A DNA stretch of 19,604 nucleotides. It comes from RGIG5952 sp045603485. Its GTDB lineage: Bacteria; Verrucomicrobiota; Kiritimatiellia; RFP12; JAAYLN01. Location of the stretch: positions 1-19,604 of the forward strand of contig JAZUMF010000002.1 of the NCBI GenBank assembly GCA_045603485.1, in the 5' to 3' direction. The position numbers and the translations under genes are program-made. This document shows, piece by piece, positions 13,676 to 19,604 of this stretch (position 1 is the stretch's first letter; every line of letters begins with the position of its first letter). The notes beneath the pieces were generated by a model. That model saw nothing but the letters and a program-made list of their open reading frames with translations, made no database searches and was not told the DNA's origin.

Positions 13676-16600
13676 CTACCGCATCATAAATATCGACGGG
13701 TATCCAACTCCGTAGCAACCCAAAGGAGCGCGAAGCGTGCCACGAACAAGCGGCTTCCCCGCCAAGTCTAAAGCATTCTCCATCCAAGAGCCGCGATACA
13801 GGCCCGCCTTACCGCAAGGGCTGCCCGAACTTATGCGATAGTCATTGGCGGCACGGTTGCGGAATTGCGGCTCTGCACCGATGCAACCCTGCGCCCTTAA
13901 AGCGTCCGTCAGCTCATCGACTCGGCAATTTACGGCGACGCCGTCCTTCGCGTATATCTCAGATACGACACCTAAGCTGTTGGTGTTATCAACGAAGATA
14001 CAGTTGACGATAGAGGCGGCGGCAGATAGAGACGGAGCGCTTACACCTGAAGATGCACAAGGCTTGCCAAGTCCGTCAGTAGTCGTACCCTCAGGTGCGG
14101 TAGGATCCAAAACGCAAGATTGATTATTGACAAAGGTGCAATTTTCAACAGTACCAGCAGTCATAAAAATAGCCGTAGCCGAAGTCGTCCCGGCAGCTGC
14201 CGACTCTTTACCGTTTGACCATCTGTTGTTATAGAAAAGCGATATCCTGACGATACCGCCATTCAAATGCACGCCCACAGCGGTATGATGCCCCTGATGA
14301 CGATTGCGGAAAACATTGTCACGGAAAATGCATCGTTCCGTTATCGCTCCGGCTCCTGTCTGGTAAACCTGACCATATGTAATATCAGACTGCGCAACAG
14401 GCGTTGCCGAGCCAATTAGAGCGCCGTAGAACTCGCACCCGTCAATATGCCCGCCTTCATTGCGAATGCTGAGGCCATAAGTATTCCTGCCGATAAGATT
14501 ATTGGTAAAGCGGCAGTTGCGAATCGTACCTCCAATATTATAGATTGAACCGGCTCCTCCACCGAAATTTGCTCCGCCGCCACCTGTCAAAGTAAATCCC
14601 TCAATCAGGATTTCGGGATTATCAATATAAAAGTGCCTGGAGCCTGATTTTGCCTTAATTGTCGTTTTATAAGGCCCGTTAACCGACCTTATTTTAATCG
14701 GATCAACAATGTTGTGCATTGCGGTCAACTGATAAGTACCGTCAGAAACCAATATCGTTGCCGTTGGTTCCGCCGAGCCAATTGCGGTAGAAAGATTACC
14801 GCAAGCGGTCTCCCAGGTTGCATACGGGAATACGCCTTCATTACCCTCCGCAACATATATTGTCTTTGGAATCACATAAAACTCGGCCTCTGCCTCAGAA
14901 GTATGCTCACCCTCTGTCACTACAAGCTTCAAAATATGTTTGCCATAGTCGTTTGAGTCCAACTCGTAGCTCGTTCCATCTCCGACAAAAACATCATCAA
15001 TATACCATGAATATACAGCGGCATCGCTAAATCCTTCACTGGCAACCGAAATTGTACCATTCACCCTTTCAAATGCCTCAAGGGCGATATTATGCGACCA
15101 GTCTATGCCGTACTCGGGCGGATTGTAGGCAAATGCGCCGAGAGTCAGCTTGCCGTTCTCCTCCAATCGCGGCTCGCCGCTCAAATCAAACGCCGAGGTC
15201 ATCCAATCTTCTTTTAATCCCGCTCCTATAGCCGGCGAACCGATCGTAATGCCGAAAGTATCCTTCCAAAATACATTTGACGGCACCCCTATGTTTCCTT
15301 CTCCCGAAAGATCGTCGGACTCCGATGTCATTGTATAAGAAATACCGACTTTCGCGCCATCACCAGACCAGTCATCGATTTTTGCAGCATTCGAGTTGTT
15401 TACAATTACAGAGTTTATAACCCTTGCGCCGTTATTCACACGCACTGCGGCACCATAGATAGACGACACGGAGTTATCGGTCACCGTGCAAGAAGACATC
15501 CTCGAATTACTGTCATGGAGTAAGACACCTGATGTATTGGACTCTACCTGTCTCGACCAGCTCAAATGGCAGTCGGTAATCAAAGAATTGCGAAGTTCGC
15601 CACCTCGAATATCGGCAACACCAGTAGGTGACTCGGAACCTAAGCCTTTAACATTGATATTCGATATTACGCAGTGAGTAAAGAGCCCTCTCATATATGA
15701 ACGAATGACAATACCGTAGTTGTTGGCGCCAACGGTTGTATCAAAGTTTCTGAACACTGTGTGTGAAACGACACCACCGTGGTTGAAAATCCCCAATGCC
15801 GATGCGCCGCGAACTCCGGTGCAAGCCTCGACGATGCAATTTGTGACTATACCGCCGCAATCGATCCACACGGCACCGCCGCCACCGCGATGATAACCGT
15901 CATTATCCAAATACCCGGCAGGGTCATTGAAAGTTCCAGGGTAAATCGCCGATGTGTTGATATGACCGCCCTTGATAAGAATATTATCGAGAGTAGCTTT
16001 AGGATGGCGCAAACGGAAAATACGACCGCTTCCGTCACCCTTGACAACAGATTGCCCGGACGAAGCTCCGCGGACAGTGACAGCAGAATCAATCACAACT
16101 GTCTCATTGACCAAATGTTCGCCGGGAAGAAGCGAAACCACCAAACCGTCAACTGAATTGATCAATGCGTCCTTTATTGTCTTTGCAGCAGTCTCCGGCG
16201 TGCTATAAGGATAAACCGGATTTGTTGATGCCGCGTCTACATATGCGACAAAATGACGCGTACGGATAGGCGCGGCAGTCGTATATTCAGCAACCGCGGC
16301 TGTGACTTCATTACTCGCAATCAAAGTCACATCAAAAGTTCCCTCGTCAAAAGTATGTTGAAAGACCTTATTTGCTGAACCATACGGCCCCAGAAGCGAC
16401 TCTTCACCCGAAGAATCAACGATTCGCCAGTAATAGACGACATCGGCTTCATCACAATTGACATACGGCGTAAATGTCACGCTGAACGGCGTTATTATTC
16501 CGGAAGATATATCCCTATCTGTGCTAAAACCACAATCAAATGTATCATTCTGATATTCAACAGGGCCTATATCCACAGTGCCATTCTTAGCTCGGAGATT

Positions 16601-18766
16601 TCCATTCAAATCTTTGCTGAAAGGCATCCATTCGGAATTGGCTCCTGCGTCAATCAGCGGAGAATTCATATCAAGATGCAAGCAAGGTGTTGCATTAGGA
16701 TTGTAGCTTAACAGCGTATCATCAACCTCAATAAGATTAACACCTGCAATACCATTTGTCGATGATAATGCCGAATAGTAAATGGCGGCATTGCCACGGT
16801 AATCAGTCAGTTTGTCAAAACCATGGAAAGTGTTTGCGGAAATCACACAGTTTGAAATCGCACCGCCGGATTGATGGACCGCCGAAAAATCACTGTTTTG
16901 AGTACCCGCAAGCTCACTGAATACCGAATTGCCGAATATTGCACAATTCGCCATAGAACCGCCGGCAATGTAGACACCGGCGGCCGCCCCACCCGTGCCA
17001 CCCGTAGTCTGAATGCCCAAAGAGTTATGTGCAATAACCGAATTGCGGAGAAGACCCGCTGCAAGATACACCCCCGGTGTGGTCTTATATGGCGAAGTCG
17101 ACTGAAAAATAGAAGAATGATTATCCCTGATAATGCATCTGTCAGTCACTGCACTTGCACCACCCTGATATAAAGCGACGCCGGTATTAAGGTCATACGC
17201 TGTATAGCAATTGTCAATGACGCAATCAATCACCTTGCCGTTATTATTGTAAACACCGGCACCAGAGCCCAAACGGGGACCCACGCACCCTGTAATTCGA
17301 CAAGCTCTGATCTCGCCGTAGCCCTCAAGCCAAATACCGCCGCCCTTGTTTGCAGAACCATTTGCTACTGTAAGATAAGCTATAGCCGCACCATCGCATG
17401 TAACCTTTATGGCAGTACGCTTTTGCTGCGCATCCAAAACTACATCATCACGGCTATCCGTCGCGCCTCTAATTAAAACAGGCTTAGTCACCGCAATAGT
17501 AGAAGCCAGCGAATAAGACCCTGAGGCGACAAAAATGACCTCGTTACTTTTCGCCGCGGCAATTGCGGCCTGAATCGTCAAAAATGCACTATCCAAAGAA
17601 CTTCCGTCATTAGAATCGCTTCCATCAGGTGACACATAAAGAGCTTTGGAAAAGACCGCCGTTATATTTCTACTCTTATCACCGACGAAACTCAAAGTCG
17701 GTGAAAACGGATTACAATAATCTGGCAAATCGCCGGTCCAGCGACGGAAAACCATGCCGTCATACGGAAGGGCAGTTGTCGTGATTTTAGAGTCGGTTGA
17801 ATACAAGCCATCAATGACAGATGTTAAACTCCCGCCATCTCCGGCAGTTACCGAAACTTTGTTTTTCAACGAAGGTATCCACTCCAAACGATATGCCCCA
17901 CTGTCCGGAATAGATAATGTCCCGCTGTAAGCATTTGATTTCTCTTCGATTACCGAAAGAATCCGTCCAGAGACCTCATCAACCTTAAAAAGCTTATATC
18001 CAACAGAAGCAAGCGAACTCTCCCCATCGTCACTAGTCCACGATTCAGGGAATGTGAATGTCAAGATGTCCGCCGCGGGGTTCAAATAATTCAATCCATA
18101 ACTTGGGAACGGCACTCCAACAGGCGTACTTGAAGTGACTTCAATAGTTGGATATGGCAGCGGCTGTGATTCCAAAGAAATAGCATAGATGGCGACCGTA
18201 TGATCACCATCAATCCTCGAAGTCACATGTATGGTAAAAGTATGTTCACCCTCCGTAAGATATATGTCATCAGCCTCAAACCAAGTTGCCACCTTGTTAT
18301 CAACAAGAAAAGACCCTCGCTCGACATTGTCGATAAATAGTCGAACGAGCATATTGTCGCCGTCCCTGCGGGTTGCCGCAAAAAATCTGCAACGGCAATC
18401 TCCCTCCACCCTGTTGGTAATAGTTTGACTCAAAGAAACACTAGAAATATTTGCAGTACCCTGCACCTGGAAAAAAGCAGCATAACCGCCTCCGCCCGTT
18501 GCGGTGGGAACAAGTGCAGAACCAAGAGTTGATGTACCGTAAAAGCCTTTATTCGTTACTGCCGGCGACCAGCCGTCGATCGCAGCATTGTATTTATAGC
18601 CCGCCGCACCGTTTTGCGAATTACTTTCAAAGCCGCCGTTAACCAGCAACTCCCTCAATTCATTCATCTCATCAAGAGAGATAACAGGACTTACCTCCCC
18701 CATGGCAACAACACCGAAAATAAAAAGCGCAACCAAACACGACGATAATATTTTCAAAATTTGCAT
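13676..18766 (-). CDS. Giant secreted three-module parallel beta-helix protein
   Basis: This 1,696-residue protein starts with a signal peptide (about 1-22, hydrophobic LVALFIFGVVAMG). Residues about 38-200 look like a galactose-binding-like domain (LLVNGGFE at its start, GEHTFTIHV later). A Flg_new/InlB-type repeat follows (about 303-373, MVFRRWTGD). Then come three right-handed beta-helix modules at about 376-740, 838-1215 and 1302-1690. Each opens with a YV(S/D/A) segment and a GSY/GEH/GTY turn, contains repeated N-C-x-(I/F)-x-(D/N)-N rungs, and ends with a 'DLxGxxR...G.xxxG' motif like the choice-of-anchor Q type. PKD/Ig-like linkers (about 745-835 and 1216-1298) separate them. GGGAGG lies 4 bases before the ATG. 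Likely role: surface adhesion or polysaccharide binding or cleavage; no catalytic residues are assigned. It is a single-gene unit with promoter and terminator. Confidence 0.85.
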   Translation of the reverse strand: MQILKILSSCLVALFIFGVVAMGEVSPVISLDEMNELRELLVNGGFESNSQNGAAGYKYNAAIDGWSPAVTNKGFYGTSTLGSALVPTATGGGGYAAFFQVQGTANISSVSLSQTITNRVEGDCRCRFFAATRRDGDNMLVRLFIDNVERGSFLVDNKVATWFEADDIYLTEGEHTFTIHVTSRIDGDHTVAIYAISLESQPLPYPTIEVTSSTPVGVPFPSYGLNYLNPAADILTFTFPESWTSDDGESSLASVGYKLFKVDEVSGRILSVIEEKSNAYSGTLSIPDSGAYRLEWIPSLKNKVSVTAGDGGSLTSVIDGLYSTDSKITTTALPYDGMVFRRWTGDLPDYCNPFSPTLSFVGDKSRNITAVFSKALYVSPDGSDSNDGSSLDSAFLTIQAAIAAAKSNEVIFVASGSYSLASTIAVTKPVLIRGATDSRDDVVLDAQQKRTAIKVTCDGAAIAYLTVANGSANKGGGIWLEGYGEIRACRITGCVGPRLGSGAGVYNNNGKVIDCVIDNCYTAYDLNTGVALYQGGASAVTDRCIIRDNHSSIFQSTSPYKTTPGVYLAAGLLRNSVIAHNSLGIQTTGGTGGAAAGVYIAGGSMANCAIFGNSVFSELAGTQNSDFSAVHQSGGAISNCVISANTFHGFDKLTDYRGNAAIYYSALSSTNGIAGVNLIEVDDTLLSYNPNATPCLHLDMNSPLIDAGANSEWMPFSKDLNGNLRAKNGTVDIGPVEYQNDTFDCGFSTDRDISSGIITPFSVTFTPYVNCDEADVVYYWRIVDSSGEESLLGPYGSANKVFQHTFDEGTFDVTLIASNEVTAAVAEYTTAAPIRTRHFVAYVDAASTNPVYPYSTPETAAKTIKDALINSVDGLVVSLLPGEHLVNETVVIDSAVTVRGASSGQSVVKGDGSGRIFRLRHPKATLDNILIKGGHINTSAIYPGTFNDPAGYLDNDGYHRGGGGAVWIDCGGIVTNCIVEACTGVRGASALGIFNHGGVVSHTVFRNFDTTVGANNYGIVIRSYMRGLFTHCVISNINVKGLGSESPTGVADIRGGELRNSLITDCHLSWSRQVESNTSGVLLHDSNSRMSSCTVTDNSVSSIYGAAVRVNNGARVINSVIVNNSNAAKIDDWSGDGAKVGISYTMTSESDDLSGEGNIGVPSNVFWKDTFGITIGSPAIGAGLKEDWMTSAFDLSGEPRLEENGKLTLGAFAYNPPEYGIDWSHNIALEAFERVNGTISVASEGFSDAAVYSWYIDDVFVGDGTSYELDSNDYGKHILKLVVTEGEHTSEAEAEFYVIPKTIYVAEGNEGVFPYATWETACGNLSTAIGSAEPTATILVSDGTYQLTAMHNIVDPIKIRSVNGPYKTTIKAKSGSRHFYIDNPEILIEGFTLTGGGGANFGGGAGSIYNIGGTIRNCRFTNNLIGRNTYGLSIRNEGGHIDGCEFYGALIGSATPVAQSDITYGQVYQTGAGAITERCIFRDNVFRNRHQGHHTAVGVHLNGGIVRISLFYNNRWSNGKESAAAGTTSATAIFMTAGTVENCTFVNNQSCVLDPTAPEGTTTDGLGKPCASSGVSAPSLSAAASIVNCIFVDNTNSLGVVSEIYAKDGVAVNCRVDELTDALRAQGCIGAEPQFRNRAANDYRISSGSPCGKAGLYRGSWMENALDLAGKPLVRGTLRAPLGCYGVGYPSIFMMR

Positions 18767-18797
18767 AAGACCTCCCTTTATTTAACCTAATGCTAAT

Positions 18798-18826
18798 AAT
18801 TTATCCTTTATAAAAACGATTGTCAA
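18798..18826 (-). promoter_or_regulatory. Promoter of the giant beta-helix gene
   Basis: On the minus strand a perfect TTGACA (18821-18826) is followed by exactly 17 bases and then TAAATT (18798-18803, four of six). The predicted start near 18791 gives a leader of about 25 bases that includes the strong GGGAGG ribosome site. Confidence 0.65.
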
Positions 18827-18844
18827 ATTTTTGCTTTGAAATCA

Positions 18845-18854
18845 CCCCCCCCCC
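18845..18854. repeat. Homopolymeric tract of ten C (G on the gene strand)
   Basis: Ten consecutive C residues interrupt otherwise AT-rich DNA 18 bases upstream of the -35 box of the giant gene. Tracts of this length are prone to slippage; placed here they could change promoter strength. It is also a place where sequencing length errors occur. Confidence 0.7.
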
Positions 18855-18965
18855 GTAAAATTTTGTAAATATATTATTACATTGCAACATTTTATGAAGG
18901 TTTAATATTTTTTATATAAAAACACAAGACATCATTTGATGTCGCAAATGACGCAGTGTTATTAT

Positions 18966-19020
18966 ACACTTTAAGTGTCAAACTATTACACTTGACACAA
19001 CAATAAAACCTCGCTATACT
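18966..19020 (+). promoter_or_regulatory. Consensus promoter overlapped by operator-like inverted repeats
   Basis: TTGACA (18992-18997) is followed by 17 bases and TATACT (19015-19020), an almost perfect sigma70 promoter reading right. Overlapping it are the 13-base palindrome ACACTTTAAGTGT (18966-18978) and inverted arms GTGTCAA (18975-18981) and TTGACAC (18992-18998), with a further ACACTT at 18988-18993. The arms cover the -35 box, as a repressor site would. No ORF follows for over 400 bases. Confidence 0.5.
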
Positions 19021-19136
19021 AACACAACAAATAGTCGGTATCACAAAATCTCTGCTTTCTTTGCGCCTCTGCGGTAAAATTAAACCTACCACTCGCATTT
19101 TGTTCCGCACCGTAATCTAATTTTGTACCGAATAAA

Positions 19137-19151
19137 AAGGGGACAGTCCTT
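19137..19151. repeat. REP-like 15-bp palindromic element, right copy
   Basis: AAGGGGACAGTCCTT is the exact inverse of the copy at 186-200. Flanking bases extend a stem AAAAGG/CCTTTT around the GGACAGT core, so in RNA it could form a short hairpin ending in UUUU. The GGGACAG core matches the units just upstream of the transposase. Confidence 0.55.
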
Positions 19152-19181
19152 TTCATTTCATTACGGCTCTGTCTAAAATTA

Positions 19182-19211
19182 TTGATATGTGGCAAATTAT
19201 TTTGTTATACT
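19182..19211 (+). promoter_or_regulatory. Probable promoter for the RAYT transposase
   Basis: TTGATA (19182-19187), an 18-base spacer and TATACT (19206-19211) preceded by TG in extended -10 position read toward the transposase. TTGATA and TATCAA (19214-19219) also form inverted arms. A start near 19218 would give a leader of about 260 bases that carries all three REP-like units. Confidence 0.5.
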
Positions 19212-19257
19212 TGTATCAAATCTAGTAAAAAGTACCCACACTTTTTAAGGAAGAGCC

Positions 19258-19454
19258 TTTTTTGGTAATATATTTGCAGAAGGGACAGGCATCACAGACA
19301 ATACTACTGTCCCTAACTTCCAAACAAGGCTATTGCCCCACACCCCATTTTTTGGTAATATCTTTATTGAGGGACAGGCCTTATATAAACAATATTGCCA
19401 AACATCTTCTTTTTTGGTAATATATTTGACCGAAGGACAGACCCACAATCTGTC
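19258..19454 (+). repeat. Three tandem REP-like units in the transposase leader
   Basis: Three units of 32-33 bases begin TTTTTTGGTAATAT and end in GGGACAGGC or GGACAGAC, at 19258-19290, 19348-19379 and 19410-19442. Each can fold: AGGGACAG (19281-19288) with CTGTCCCT (19307-19314); TTTGGTAATAT of the second unit with ATATTGCCAAA (19392-19402), with one G-U pair; GACAGA (19436-19441) with TCTGTC (19449-19454). The GGGACAG core ties them to the dispersed 15-mer. They probably are the recognition elements of the adjacent enzyme. Confidence 0.6.
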
Positions 19455-19477
19455 ACATTCACCACAAGGAGACAACA

Positions 19478-19604
19478 ATGAGAAAACCAAGAGTCAAGAA
19501 TATAGGCGAAAGCTACTACCATATAGTAAGCAGATGTATCTTCAGTCAGTTTTTGCTGGGGGATACAGATAAAGACATGTTCGTCAAGATGATGCGTACA
19601 ATAG
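19478..19604 (+). CDS. RAYT (REP-associated tyrosine) transposase, 5' part only
   Basis: The frame begins MRKPRVKNIGESYYHIVSRC and runs off the window after 42 codons with no stop. The opening basic stretch followed by GESYYHIVSR and then FLLGDTDKDMFVKMM is characteristic of the Y1 (HUH) transposase-like RAYT family, related to IS200/IS605 TnpA. These enzymes nick single-stranded DNA at REP palindromes; the HUH motif and catalytic Tyr would lie beyond the window edge and are not seen. AAGGAG lies 6 bases before the ATG, which fixes the start. It is the only plus-strand gene, divergent from the giant beta-helix gene, and preceded by three REP-like units. RAYTs are usually single-copy domesticated genes rather than active insertion sequences. 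Confidence 0.8.
   Translation, partial: MRKPRVKNIGESYYHIVSRCIFSQFLLGDTDKDMFVKMMRTI

Larger units (their letters stand above)
18767..19477. other. Divergent intergenic region between the giant gene and the transposase
   Basis: About 710 AT-rich bases hold no credible gene. From left to right they contain the giant gene's promoter, a run of ten C, an operator-like palindrome cluster with a plus-strand promoter, a REP-like 15-mer, a second plus-strand promoter and three tandem REP-like units that lead to the transposase. Short frames on either strand here are low-complexity or made of the repeats. Confidence 0.7.

Noticed and set aside
13845..17173. Several plus-strand frames of 60-125 codons inside the giant gene
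   Set aside because: They are antisense to a long, domain-consistent coding frame, have odd composition and no ribosome sites; typical shadow frames.
19258..19442. The three spaced repeats as a CRISPR array
   Set aside because: Only three units, unequal spacing (90 and 62 bases), diverged repeat ends and no cas genes; the RAYT neighbour explains them better.
19245..19490. An 81-residue open frame on the minus strand over the transposase leader
   Set aside because: Its repeated NILPKK/KILPKN/YITKKE segments are simply the three REP-like units read backwards, with no ribosome site.

Overview
The window reads as a chromosomal segment of a Gram-negative bacterium. The ExbB/ExbD/TonB-type genes imply an outer membrane. 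A 1,696-residue exported beta-helix protein with 'DLxGxxR...G..xxG' module endings, a eukaryote-like Ser/Thr kinase with an exported sensor-like tail, an N-acetylhexosamine kinase and a RAYT transposase together suggest the Verrucomicrobiota/Kiritimatiellota/Lentisphaerota side of the PVC group, possibly host-associated. That placement is inferred from gene content only.

Layout. Every recognisable gene from 382 to 18766 lies on the minus strand, so transcription runs right to left. In that order: (a) 18766-13676, a giant secreted three-module beta-helix protein with its own promoter, a poly-G tract upstream of it and a strong intrinsic terminator; (b) 13610-13522, two identical 22-bp repeats containing extended -10 boxes; (c) 13395-12778, a protein of unknown function with an internally duplicated (strand4-helix)2 pattern that I propose is Whirly-like; (d) 12732-11623, an NahK-type sugar 1-kinase with a promoter almost on its start codon; (e) a tightly packed run of an RdgC-like protein, a GT2 glycosyltransferase, a DUF2304-type membrane protein, ExbB, ExbD, a TonB-family protein, a repeat-bearing membrane-anchored protein and PrmA; (f) after an extended -10 promoter at 5735-5743, a second tight run of a PAS/histidine kinase with a degenerate receiver, a HAD phosphatase/mutase, a transmembrane Ser/Thr kinase and an FGGY sugar kinase.

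The right end (18767-19604) is divergent. Plus-strand promoters lead through three tandem REP-like units into the start of a RAYT-type Y1 transposase that runs off the window. One 15-bp REP-like palindrome occurs here and again, inverted, near the left end.

How the genes may work together: ExbB/ExbD/TonB would energise outer-membrane transport; NahK and the FGGY kinase would feed sugars into metabolism; GT2 and DUF2304 would modify envelope glycans; the two kinases are likely signal sensors. The RdgC-like and Whirly-like proteins suggest DNA-binding roles nearby. No rRNA, tRNA, CRISPR array or complete insertion sequence was seen.
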